Below, in pieces: positions 1-6,331 of a stretch of DNA of 40,878 nt. The stretch is from a virus, in the IMG/VR virus record IMGVR_UViG_3300034072_001941, positions 1 to 40,878 of that record, one strand, 5' to 3'. The notes under the pieces are model-generated. The model was not told the DNA's origin. It saw only the letters and a program-made list of their open reading frames with translations, and did not search any database. Position 1 is the first letter of the stretch. Each line of letters starts with the position of its first letter. The position numbers were made by a program, and so were the translations under genes.

Positions 1-960
1 GCCTCCCTTGTGGGCCCTGCCGGTGAGGATGGGCAGGACGGCGCTCCCGGGGCGGACGGTCAGGATGGAGCCAGTGCGTATGAGATCGCGGTGGCGGCTG
101 GTTTCGTGGGCGATGAGTCGGCGTGGTTGGCCTCCCTTGTGGGCCCTGCCGGTGAGGATGGGCAGGACGGTGCTCCCGGCGCAGACGGTCAGAACGGCGC
201 TCCCGGGGCGGACGGTCAGGATGGAGCCAGTGCGTATGAGATCGCGGTGGCGGCTGGGTTCGTGGGCGATGAGTCGGCGTGGTTGGCCTCCCTCGTGGGC
301 CCTGCCGGTGAGGATGGGCAGGACGGTGCTCCAGGCGCAGACGGTCAAGACGGCGCTCCCGGGGCGGACGGTCAGGATGGAGCCAGTGCGTATGAGATCG
401 CGGTGGCGGCTGGGTTCGTGGGCGATGAGTCGGCGTGGTTGGCCTCCCTCGTGGGCCCTGCTGGCGGCGGAGGAGGTGGAGGTGGCCCCACGGTGGCGCG
501 AATTGCGCAGGAGTTCTCATCATCAAGCGTTGACCTCGCGGATGTGTCCGGGCTGTCATTTGAGGTGGCGGCCAACACGAACTATACGGCGGAGATTCTG
601 GTTATTTTGTCCTCGGCCATCGGCTCGGGCGGCGCACGTTTTGCTGTAACGGGTCCGGCTAATCCAACAGCGTTGTTTTTTGTCTGCGAAGGCGGGATGC
701 AGGCAATAAACCAGAGCCGTCGGGCGTATAATGCTGAAGTCAATGCGCTCAGTGCATTCGCTACCAATTTCGGACAGGAAATGTTGTTAGCCGACTGGGC
801 ACAGGACACATTAAATGTAGGCGGGGCGCTCATGAGATTTTTCCTCAATTTGCAAAACGGAAGCAATGCCGGAACCGTCCAATTTCAGGCTGCGGCTGAG
901 ATCGTAAATAACGAGATGCGAATCAAACTTGGATCATTATTACGCGTATGGCAGGGGTAA
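1..960 (+). CDS. Collagen-like tail fibre, C-terminal part (5' end is at 40582-40878)
   Basis: This is the 3' part of a trimeric tail fibre or receptor-binding protein; the reading frame is open from base 1 to a TAA at 958-960. It holds three Gly-X-Y collagen-like units ([16 protein letters not shown] style), each ending in the phage-fibre motif [18 protein letters not shown], then a seven-glycine hinge (about base 466-486) and a C-terminal domain of about 150 residues. That domain starts with [16 protein letters not shown] and resembles the beta-rich tip domains of phage fibres ([18 protein letters not shown]). The tip domain is visibly less GC-rich than the repeats and the rest of the genome, which suggests a swapped host-range module. 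The gene ends 13 bases inside the next gene. Receptor binding is inferred from architecture; the receptor is unknown. Confidence 0.85.
   Translation, partial: ASLVGPAGEDGQDGAPGADGQDGASAYEIAVAAGFVGDESAWLASLVGPAGEDGQDGAPGADGQNGAPGADGQDGASAYEIAVAAGFVGDESAWLASLVGPAGEDGQDGAPGADGQDGAPGADGQDGASAYEIAVAAGFVGDESAWLASLVGPAGGGGGGGGPTVARIAQEFSSSSVDLADVSGLSFEVAANTNYTAEILVILSSAIGSGGARFAVTGPANPTALFFVCEGGMQAINQSRRAYNAEVNALSAFATNFGQEMLLADWAQDTLNVGGALMRFFLNLQNGSNAGTVQFQAAAEIVNNEMRIKLGSLLRVWQG
13..453 (+). repeat. In-frame tandem repeats of the fibre gene (129, 156, 156 bases)
   Basis: Three near-identical units start at 13, 142 and 298. The first is 43 codons; the next two are 52 codons because a nine-codon GADGQxGAP block is duplicated. 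All are multiples of three, so gain or loss of units keeps the frame. Single-base differences between units are mostly synonymous. Two more copies lie at the other end of the window. They code for collagen-like shaft, and are not a CRISPR array. Confidence 0.95.
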
Positions 961-1364
961 CGATAAGTCAAATTTTGAACCACGCGTGGCCGGATCGCGG
1001 AGGCTGGATCGTGCAAGGGGACGCGATCGCGGCTGGAGACGGCGGCGCAGTCCCGACGATGCAGCAGATCGAGTCGATGCGGCCCGCTGCGCAGGCATAT
1101 TATGACGCGTTGCCCGAGCAGCTCCGGCCGGATGCGACCATTTTCCAGGTCCGAGTTTTCATGGCTCAAAACGGAATCGATCCAGACACGGTCCCGGCTA
1201 TCCTCGATAGCCTCTACCCGGACGGTCCAGAGCGATGGGAAGCAAAAGCGCGCTGGGCCACGGCGCCCCGAGTACCGTTTGATCATCCACTCGTCTCCTT
1301 GATCGCGGGCCAGTTATCGCTGACACCGTCGGAGGTGTGGGACCAAATTTTAGCCGTCGTCTGA
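948..1364 (+). CDS. Hypothetical protein overlapping the fibre gene
   Basis: A 138-residue protein whose ATG lies 13 bases before the fibre stop, so it is translationally coupled to the fibre. I see no signal peptide or membrane segment and do not recognise a family. The N-terminus ([20 protein letters not shown]) and the acidic, Pro-rich middle look like an ordinary soluble protein. Its place as the last gene before attP, directly after the fibre, fits a fibre chaperone or fibre-associated factor, but that is only position-based inference. It would be the last gene at one edge of the integrated prophage. Confidence 0.7.
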   Translation: MAGVTISQILNHAWPDRGGWIVQGDAIAAGDGGAVPTMQQIESMRPAAQAYYDALPEQLRPDATIFQVRVFMAQNGIDPDTVPAILDSLYPDGPERWEAKARWATAPRVPFDHPLVSLIAGQLSLTPSEVWDQILAVV

Positions 1365-1412
1365 TTCGGCGGCACTAAAGCGGCACATTTTGCAACTTTT
1401 CCCCGCTCGATC

Positions 1413-1459
1413 ACGGATTTCTAATCCGTGGGTCGCAGGTTCGAGTCCTGCAGGGAGTG
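1413..1459 (+). other. attP: attP core: 3' part of a tRNA-Arg(UCU) gene
   Basis: Bases 1413-1429 form an exact anticodon arm (ACGGA-TTTCTAA-TCCGT, anticodon TCT). They are followed by a five-base variable region, an exact T arm (GCAGG-TTCGAGT-CCTGC, 1435-1451), the 3' acceptor strand AGGGAGT (1452-1458) and a discriminator G. No matching 5' acceptor strand or D arm is found upstream, so this is a tRNA 3' fragment, as carried by phages that integrate into tRNA genes and restore them. The minus-strand peptide GLEPATHGLEIR, a well-known false translation of tRNA genes, confirms the match. It lies about 3 kb from the integrase gene, which is unusual. Confidence 0.85.
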
Positions 1460-1467
1460 TTAGGTTC

Positions 1468-1500
1468 AAGGCTTCTCCGGTGGCATCGGGGAAGCCTTTT
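1468..1500 (+). terminator. Rho-independent terminator after the tRNA fragment
   Basis: AAGGCTTC (1468-1475) pairs exactly with GAAGCCTT (1491-1498), with two further G/C pairs towards the loop and a T run on the 3' side. On the other strand the stem is also followed by A/T, so it may work both ways. It ends transcription from the tail-fibre side and isolates the following MglA gene; it could also be the natural tRNA terminator carried in attP. Confidence 0.75.
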
Positions 1501-1663
1501 GCTTTGGGTGGCGCGGAGCTTTTGCGGGCGTGTTTGTAAGCCTGTATTTCTGTAAACGCCGTATTCAGTATGTCAAAAGTCTGTTTTGTGCAACTCGGAC
1601 ACGGCACATGGACGGCACGGGATTTTCTTTGACTATTCTAGAAAGTATAGGAGATAAAGAAGT

Positions 1664-2269
1664 ATGGCGTTGTTCAATCCCGAAACGAAAGAGGTGCAGT
1701 TCAAGATTGTCTATTGTGGTCCGGCCTTTGCCGGGAAGACTACGAACCTGCAACACATCCATGCCCGGATCGATGATGACCGGCGCGGGGATTTGCTGTC
1801 CATGGCCACGTCCACGGACCGGACCCGGTTTTTCGATTACCTGCCAATCGATGCCGTGTTGATCAAGGGGTGGCATACGAAGTTCCAGCTTTACACGGTG
1901 CCGGGGGATTGCCGGTTCCATGCCACCCGGCAATTGGTGCTGAAGGGCGCGGATGGGATTGTCTTTGTGGCGGATTCTACGCCGGAGTCACGGGCGGCCA
2001 ATGTCGAGTCTTTGGAGATCACCAAGGAGTCTCTCCGGCAAAACGGCGTGGAGTTTTCGGACCTGCCGTGGTGTTGGCAGTTCAACAAGCGGGACGTGCC
2101 TGGCGCCCTGGCTATGGAGGATCTTACGAAGGATTTGAAGTGCATCGGTTTCCCGTGCATCGAGGCCGTGGCTTCTCAAGGCTTCAACGTGTTTGCCTCT
2201 CTCAACGCCGTGGCCGAAGAGGTGTTGCAGCGTTTTCATGCCAAGCTAGCCGATGGAGTTCCCGCATGA
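1664..2269 (+). CDS. mglA: MglA-like small GTPase (Ras-like polarity switch)
   Basis: A 201-residue protein that aligns without gaps to the N-terminal 90 residues of Myxococcus MglA as I remember it. It has the P-loop GPAFAGKTT (19-27), TDRTRFFDYLP (51-61, including the conserved Arg53), LYTVPG (76-81), and the guanine motif NKRD (141-144). MglA-GTP marks the leading pole and controls type IV pili and gliding. The residue after TVPG is Asp82, where MglA has the catalytic Gln82; changes of Gln82 in M. xanthus are known to lock the protein in the GTP form. No MglB (its GAP) is encoded here. An AGGAG lies upstream of the ATG. The gene sits just inside attP, behind a terminator, and overlaps the next gene by ATGA: a typical accessory (moron) position. 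Confidence 0.9.
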   Translation: MALFNPETKEVQFKIVYCGPAFAGKTTNLQHIHARIDDDRRGDLLSMATSTDRTRFFDYLPIDAVLIKGWHTKFQLYTVPGDCRFHATRQLVLKGADGIVFVADSTPESRAANVESLEITKESLRQNGVEFSDLPWCWQFNKRDVPGALAMEDLTKDLKCIGFPCIEAVASQGFNVFASLNAVAEEVLQRFHAKLADGVPA

Positions 2270-2448
2270 AGACGTGTTCAAGTTGCAACCGGGAAATGGA
2301 AGCCACAGAACTGACGTGGCCGTCCGTTGACGGGCCTGGGGGACCGGATCTTTGCCAGGAGTGCTGGGAATCTCAAACGGACAAGATGTGGTGGGAGATG
2401 GTGAACGCGATGGCGGAGGCGGGATTGACCGCGGAACCGGAGTCATGA
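2266..2448 (+). CDS. Small zinc-ribbon protein
   Basis: A 60-residue protein starting at the ATG that overlaps the MglA stop (ATGA), so the two are probably made together. Two Cys pairs, C4xxC7 and C30xxC33, give a four-Cys zinc-binding knuckle; the C-terminal half (CWESQTDKMWWEMVNAMAEA) looks helical. Such small ribbons act as adaptors or nucleic-acid binders. Strict coupling to MglA suggests a partner or effector, but that is inference. It overlaps the following gene in the same way. Confidence 0.75.
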   Translation: MKTCSSCNREMEATELTWPSVDGPGGPDLCQECWESQTDKMWWEMVNAMAEAGLTAEPES

Positions 2449-2987
2449 AACTGTCTGCTGCTCTGATTGCTGCGTTTGCTTCTCATGCCACTCTTTCTGA
2501 GGTGGTCATTCCTCCCCGCAACTCCAAGGCGATCGTCTTGGAAAACATTTCCGCCACGTCTGACAAGGCGGCGTCCGTGATTGCGATGTTGGTGGGCGAT
2601 GTCCCCGGCAACTTGGCGGCGGATGCTGCGGTGAGTGCCACCACGTTGTCCGTGTCCGAAGCCTACGCCGGGACGTTGGCCCAAAATGATCGTTTCTATC
2701 TCTACAACATGGCCACGCGGACCGGTGAGGTGCGGACGCTGTCCAGCAAAACCGGGGGAACGTTGACCTTCGGTGGTTCCGCTTTGGCGGTGGCTTACCC
2801 GGCGGCCACAACCCGTTTGTTCAAGCTAGTTTCCGGTGGATCGATCCCGCTGGGGGCGGCCACGAAGGAGATTCGCTTGTCTCCTGGATTTCTGACGATG
2901 GCACCGGTGGGCCGTCCGTTGGTGGTGGATGTGGATTCCACGTCCGCCGGGGCCATCAACCACCTATTGGCCCGCTACGTCGACTGA
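2445..2987 (+). CDS. Hypothetical 180-residue protein in the MglA cassette
   Basis: Starts at an ATG overlapping the zinc-ribbon stop (ATGA). The N-terminus is mildly hydrophobic (MKLSAALIAAFASHATLSEV) and could be a weak signal sequence or a buried strand. The rest is rich in Ala, Thr, Val and Gly with alternating patterns (TRTGEVRTLSSKTGGTLTF), as in beta-rich virion decoration or cell-surface proteins. I do not recognise a family. It is third in a tightly overlapping set with MglA and the zinc ribbon, so it may be the output or surface part of that module; a structural role is the alternative. Confidence 0.65.
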   Translation: MKLSAALIAAFASHATLSEVVIPPRNSKAIVLENISATSDKAASVIAMLVGDVPGNLAADAAVSATTLSVSEAYAGTLAQNDRFYLYNMATRTGEVRTLSSKTGGTLTFGGSALAVAYPAATTRLFKLVSGGSIPLGAATKEIRLSPGFLTMAPVGRPLVVDVDSTSAGAINHLLARYVD

Positions 2988-2988
2988 T

Positions 2989-3017
2989 CGTGCACATGTG
3001 CGCCACGTGCACATGTG
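2989..3017. repeat. 12-base direct repeat with palindromic cores
   Basis: CGTGCACATGTG occurs at 2989-3000 and 3006-3017 (period 17). Each copy contains the palindromes GTGCAC and CACATGTG, and CCAC at 3003-3006 can pair with GTGG at 3015-3018. It fills the gap between two genes and could be a tandem operator or a weak hairpin; no T run follows, so a classic terminator is unlikely. Confidence 0.4.
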
Positions 3018-3035
3018 GCAAACATTTCTTGATCC

Positions 3036-3170
3036 ATGAGCGCGGCAGTTTCAGCCCTTTTGGTTCACTCCGCTTCTCCGGGGCCTGAGTTCCCCGGGGA
3101 TGCGGTGATCATCGTGGCCGCGTTGTTCCTGGCATCGCTGTTCTCTGCGTTGTGGTCCGTGGGGGTGTGA
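3036..3170 (+). CDS. Small single-pass membrane protein
   Basis: A 44-residue reading frame with one strong hydrophobic segment (VIIVAALFLASLFSALWSV, about residues 24-42) after a polar N-terminus. Its TGA overlaps the ATG of the next gene by one base, which supports its being translated. No Shine-Dalgarno sequence is visible before its own ATG. Role unknown; small membrane proteins next to phage accessory genes are often exclusion or lysis-related, but nothing here decides. Confidence 0.5.
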   Translation: MSAAVSALLVHSASPGPEFPGDAVIIVAALFLASLFSALWSVGV

Positions 3171-3772
3171 TGGAAATGGATTTTGATTTGGAAGGGGTGA
3201 TCCGGGGGGCGCGGGTGGTGTTTTTGGCCGGGCCTCCGGGTGCGGGCAAAGATACGTTGGCGCGCAAGCTTCAGGTGGCTTTTCCGGATGATGTCATGGT
3301 GGCCAAGATGACCGGCCTTCTCGATGCCATGACGATGCCTCTGTTTCCCTCTGAGGTGGCGTTCCGGCTTTACCGGGAGACGCTCAAGGAACAGTCTTGC
3401 CCGTGGTTGGGCGGGGTGACGTTGCGGAGATGGTATCAGGACCTTTCCGAAGACTTCGTGAAACCGCGGTTGGGCCCGGAGGGGTTTGGCCTGGCGTGTT
3501 TGGCCCGGGTTAAGCCGTGGCTTGATGCCGGCAAGACGGTGGTGATTTCTGATTCCGGGTTTTTACCGGAAGCGATGCCGTTCATTCGGGAGATGGGTGC
3601 CCGGGCGTGTTTGCAAGTCCGGATCCATCGGGCCGGGTCTACGTTTGACGGGGACACGCGCTCGTGGTGGGCTTACCCGGGTTTGCGGATCCGGGAGGTG
3701 ATCAATGGGTGGCCAGGGGATCACTCTTGGGCCGTGGTGCCCGGTTCCGAACGAATCGCGATGGCGGCGTGA
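3170..3772 (+). CDS. P-loop nucleotide-kinase-like protein
   Basis: A 200-residue P-loop protein starting at the ATG that overlaps the previous stop (TGATG). Strand RVVFLAG leads to Walker A GPPGAGKDT (21-29), the GKDT form seen in phage deoxynucleoside monophosphate kinases. VVISDSGFLPEA in the second half fits the second core strand with an acidic residue, and an Arg-rich stretch follows. It probably phosphorylates dNMPs to feed DNA synthesis, but it sits away from the replication operon, so another P-loop kinase role is possible. It overlaps the minus-strand gene at 3721-3921 by 52 bases, tail to tail. Confidence 0.7.
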   Translation: MEMDFDLEGVIRGARVVFLAGPPGAGKDTLARKLQVAFPDDVMVAKMTGLLDAMTMPLFPSEVAFRLYRETLKEQSCPWLGGVTLRRWYQDLSEDFVKPRLGPEGFGLACLARVKPWLDAGKTVVISDSGFLPEAMPFIREMGARACLQVRIHRAGSTFDGDTRSWWAYPGLRIREVINGWPGDHSWAVVPGSERIAMAA

Positions 3773-3921
3773 TCGGCTTTGTTCTCCCGGGCTTGCCGGG
3801 CGGATTGGTTTAGCTTTTCGACGTTGGGAGCCATGAGGTGATAAAGCACCGCGGCGGCCAAGATTGGAAGAAGACATCCGGCGGGGCCGTCTCCCCCGCT
3901 GCTTTGGCATTTGCAAGACAT
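3721..3921 (-). CDS. Small minus-strand protein with Cys-rich head and hydrophobic segment
   Basis: A 66-residue frame read leftwards, 47 bases downstream of the minus-strand gene 3969-4358. MSCKCQSSGG at the start carries two Cys, then a short hydrophobic stretch (GCLLPILAAAVLYHL), then a charged helix (EKLNQSARQARENKA). This could be a small anchored or lipoprotein-like protein. No good ribosome binding site is visible and it runs 52 bases into the 3' end of the converging kinase-like gene, so I hold it as probable only. Confidence 0.45.
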   Translation of the reverse strand: MSCKCQSSGGDGPAGCLLPILAAAVLYHLMAPNVEKLNQSARQARENKADHAAIAIRSEPGTTAQE

Positions 3922-3968
3922 CCCGGAAAGTCAGGGAGTCCGTCAGGGTTGGCGATTACAAATCGAGG

Positions 3969-4358
3969 TCAGAAATCGAATGCCAATTGGAGCGGCTGGG
4001 CCAGTGTCAACGATTCCTTGACGGTTGGCGGTGTCCGGAGCGTTTCCCAGATCTCCCAGGCGTCTTGCAGTTTGGCGCGGGTGAGCATCCAGACCGGGTC
4101 CGGGTATGCTTCCGAGAACCACGGGGCGGCGAGGACATCGCGGACGAACGGCCATCCACAATCGCATTGGGTGATGCGGTAGCCGGTGCGGGATTCGAAG
4201 TAGGCCACGAACTCGGCATCGTGGAGATCGTAATGGAAAAAAGGGTGAACCCGGGTGAATTGCTCAAGGATTTCCGGGGCTTGGCAAATTTGGAGCGGAT
4301 GGGCCAGGGAGTAGCCAAGACCGGCGGCGGTGCGCTTGGAAATGTGAACGCGGTTCAT
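3969..4358 (-). CDS. Hypothetical minus-strand protein
   Basis: A 129-residue protein starting with MNRVHISKRTAAGLGY on the minus strand. Composition is that of a real globular protein: many aromatic residues (FFHYDLHDAEFVAYF), a Cys pair (CDCGW) and a Trp-rich helix (LQDAWEIWETLRTPP). I do not recognise a family. An AAGGAAAG lies upstream of the ATG, a little far. With the following small gene it forms the only minus-strand pair outside the repressor and XRE genes. It lies between the accessory block and integrase, a usual place for genes expressed from the prophage. Confidence 0.65.
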   Translation of the reverse strand: MNRVHISKRTAAGLGYSLAHPLQICQAPEILEQFTRVHPFFHYDLHDAEFVAYFESRTGYRITQCDCGWPFVRDVLAAPWFSEAYPDPVWMLTRAKLQDAWEIWETLRTPPTVKESLTLAQPLQLAFDF

Positions 4359-4450
4359 TATGGTGACTCTAGCTTTCCTTGAAATCTGAGGTTTGCAACC
4401 GGATTGTGTGCCGGGGTTGACGGCACCATGGCCCTGGCTTTGGTGGAGGC

Positions 4451-5635
4451 ATGAAGGTGCGGAAGCGGAGCGATGGGCGCGGGTGGATGCTCGATGCGGG
4501 GATGATCGACGGAAAGCGGGTCCGGAAGTCGTTCCCGAGCAAGGAGGAGGCGGAAGGCGAAGGGGCGCGGCTCCGGGCGGAGCTGCGCCGGGCCGGGGAC
4601 CGGGTGGCCGCGGTGACTCCGGAGGAACGGGCCCGATGGTTGGCACTGGAAGACCGGTGCCGGGCGGCGCATGGGACGATCGAGGACGCGGTGGAGTTTT
4701 GGCTGGCCTCCCGGCCTACGGCGGACACTCCCCCGCTCTCCACTCTCCTCCCCCGATGGGACGAGGCCAAGGAGGGACGCCGGGGAAGCCGGCACCGGGA
4801 CCAAGTGCGGTTGCACTGGAAGGACTTTGTGGACGATGTGGAGCGGTGGCGCGGGATGGACATTCCGGCCACGGAGGCGACGGCGGCGGATGTGATGCGG
4901 CACATGGAGCGGCCGGAGTGGAGCGCGGGGACGCGGCGGGCGCGGTTGGCATCGCTCTCCTGTGTCTTTGGATGGGCGGCGCGGCAACGGCTGGTGGCGT
5001 CCAACGTCGTGTCCTTGGTCCACCGTCCGGAACTGCCGATTGTGGACGAGATCCGGTTTGCCACGGTGGAGGAGGCGCGGGCGCTGCTGACGCGTGCCTG
5101 GGAGATGGGGCCCGCCAACCGGGATCTCGTGGTCTATTTGGTCCTGGGGATGTTTGCCGGGGTGCGACGTTCTGAGATTCAGCGGACCCGGGGTGGAGAC
5201 TTCCACCTGGCGTCCGGGGAATTCGTGGTGCCGTTGGGCAAGCTGTCCGCGAACATCACGGCGAAGCGGCGGACGAGGAAGCGGCGCGTCGTTGATCTGG
5301 AAATTACGGCTTTGGAATGGCTCCGGGCGTGTGAAGTGGAGAGGTGGAAGCCGGACGAACTGATCATCCGGCCGAACTGGCGGCGGCGGTGGGAGCGGGT
5401 GCAAGCGGTGATTCAGCCGTGGCCGGAGAATGTCCTCCGGCACACGTTTCCCACTTACCACTTTGCCCTTTACCGGAATGAGGCCCGCTTGCAATCCCTC
5501 ATCGGTCACGACTCTGCAAACACGCTCCGGGAGCATTACCTGGGACTTGTGCGCCGTGAGCAAGCGGAAGCGTTCTGGGCGTTGCGTCCGTCCGCGTTCC
5601 GGCTTACGGAGAAGCCGGACCTAAGCGAGAGCTAA
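4451..5635 (+). CDS. int: Tyrosine recombinase (phage integrase)
   Basis: A 394-residue integrase that should recombine attP with a tRNA-Arg gene. N-terminal arm-type domain: WMLDAGMIDGKRVRKSF (12-28). Core-binding region about 85-190. Catalytic set: Arg239 (GVRRSEI), Lys in the basic loop 272-279, LRHTF (Arg330, His331), His353 (IGH) and nucleophile Tyr363 (EHYLGLV). The usual first His of HxLRH is Asn327 (ENVLRHTF); this variant, with the HYxxLV...AxxFW ending, recalls integrases of Verrucomicrobiota and relatives. The ATG at 4451 is only two bases after GGAGG, so translation may be weak or the start may differ slightly. Confidence 0.95.
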   Translation: MKVRKRSDGRGWMLDAGMIDGKRVRKSFPSKEEAEGEGARLRAELRRAGDRVAAVTPEERARWLALEDRCRAAHGTIEDAVEFWLASRPTADTPPLSTLLPRWDEAKEGRRGSRHRDQVRLHWKDFVDDVERWRGMDIPATEATAADVMRHMERPEWSAGTRRARLASLSCVFGWAARQRLVASNVVSLVHRPELPIVDEIRFATVEEARALLTRAWEMGPANRDLVVYLVLGMFAGVRRSEIQRTRGGDFHLASGEFVVPLGKLSANITAKRRTRKRRVVDLEITALEWLRACEVERWKPDELIIRPNWRRRWERVQAVIQPWPENVLRHTFPTYHFALYRNEARLQSLIGHDSANTLREHYLGLVRREQAEAFWALRPSAFRLTEKPDLSES

Positions 5636-5658
5636 GCCGGAAAAAGATGACAGGGCTA

Positions 5659-5768
5659 CCTCGCAAGCGAGGAAACCTATGCAAAAATCGGACTTGACAC
5701 GCAAAAACACGGGCAAAAACGACGCACCTACCGAAGTGCATTAGAAAAGAAAAAACGGTAGGCAAAAT
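5659..5768. promoter_or_regulatory. Inverted and direct repeats after the integrase
   Basis: The gap between integrase and the minus-strand repressor gene is AT-rich. It holds a hairpin CCTCGC-AA-GCGAGG (5659-5672), GCAAAAA at 5681, 5701 and 5713, GCAAAAT at 5762, and CCTACCG (5727-5733) inverted as CGGTAGG (5756-5762) around a 22-base purine-rich loop. The A-tract repeats look like arm-type or IHF-like sites of an integrase; the last inverted repeat could end transcription of both converging genes. No long T run is present. Confidence 0.4.
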
Positions 5769-5818
5769 AGAAACTTGCTAGTGTTTGGCGAGACTTTGAG
5801 AATGCAGTGGGTAGCCTG

Positions 5819-6079
5819 TCATTCTCCTTCATTTAACCTAAATGAAGTTTCTTGAGTATCATATACGCTCTCTGGATCTACAGCCTCGGCTTCCATATCC
5901 TGTTCTTGACGGAAAACAGGATCTTCCCGGTAGAGGTATTCATGTAGGGCGAGCTTAGCAATCGTTCCCGGACCGGCTCCCTTTTTTGCTTTCAAACGGC
6001 GAAGTGATCGCCAGTAGCCGGGTTCCATCGAGACTGCCAATTGCCGAGGGTATGTCTCGGGCTTTTGACTTTTAGCCAT
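5819..6079 (-). CDS. Ribbon-helix-helix DNA-binding protein, repressor candidate
   Basis: An 86-residue basic-then-acidic protein. The N-terminal half fits a ribbon-helix-helix fold: strand RQLAVSMEP (about 12-20), helix YWRSLRRLKAKKG (22-34), turn GPG, helix TIAKLALHEYLYR (39-51). The acidic tail has no recognised fold. It is transcribed away from the early operon, and the intergenic region carries a strong -35 box overlapped by an inverted repeat, so it is the best candidate for the lysogeny repressor. RHH proteins bind DNA as dimers through the strand. No Shine-Dalgarno sequence is visible. Confidence 0.65.
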   Translation of the reverse strand: MAKSQKPETYPRQLAVSMEPGYWRSLRRLKAKKGAGPGTIAKLALHEYLYREDPVFRQEQDMEAEAVDPESVYDTQETSFRLNEGE

Positions 6080-6125
6080 GGTCTAAGATACGCGCGTCCC
6101 CCGGAAAAAAATCTGCTGAAAAACT

Positions 6126-6162
6126 AGAATTATTTGACATTCTATATCCATCATTTATTCTC
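6126..6162 (+). promoter_or_regulatory. Early promoter with an overlapping operator
   Basis: TTGACA (6135-6140, perfect -35) is followed after 16 bases by TATTCT (6157-6162, 4/6 match to -10), reading into the early operon. The inverted repeat TAGAAT-N8-ATTCTA (6126-6145) covers the -35 box, so a bound dimer would block polymerase. It sits between the divergent RHH gene and the first early gene, in an AT-rich stretch of an otherwise GC-rich genome. Confidence 0.6.
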
Positions 6163-6265
6163 GGGATACAGTAAACGAGCGTAAATGAGTGTCCTGGAAT
6201 GTTTTGTAGTAGAAAGACGATGCGCCGATGCCCCAGGGGGAATCTCCGGGTTTGCACGTGTCGTA

Positions 6266-6285
6266 GCTTCCTCGGGTGAGGAAGC
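6266..6285 (+). promoter_or_regulatory. Perfect 8-bp hairpin in the early leader
   Basis: GCTTCCTC (6266-6273), loop GGGT, GAGGAAGC (6278-6285). No T run follows. It lies in the leader between the early promoter and the first well-supported start at 6332, and may be an operator or an RNA element. If the alternative start at 6185 is used, it is coding. Confidence 0.4.
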
Positions 6286-6331
6286 GGCTGCGATGGCGTT
6301 TCCGGGGCCGCTCGAAGAAGGAGAACTGATT

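Noticed and set aside
1-460. CRISPR-like regular repeats
   Set aside because: Units are long, in frame, nearly identical without unique spacers, and encode collagen-like Gly-X-Y.
1365-1459. A complete tRNA gene
   Set aside because: Anticodon arm, T arm and 3' acceptor strand are exact, but no 5' acceptor partner or D arm is present upstream.
1350-1607. Minus-strand open frame of 85 residues containing GLEPATHGLEIR
   Set aside because: This is the well-known false translation of a tRNA gene; the bases form a tRNA-Arg 3' part and a terminator.
1629-1663. Promoter for the MglA gene (TTGACT at 1629)
   Set aside because: No acceptable -10 box lies 15-19 bases downstream and before the start codon, so I could not support it.
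3864-4382. 172-residue plus-strand open frame
   Set aside because: It lies opposite the minus-strand gene 3969-4358, whose product has the better amino-acid composition.
4358-5563. 401-residue minus-strand open frame opposite the integrase
   Set aside because: It is Pro/Arg/His-rich as expected for the antisense of a GC-rich gene, and the integrase on the other strand has full catalytic motifs.
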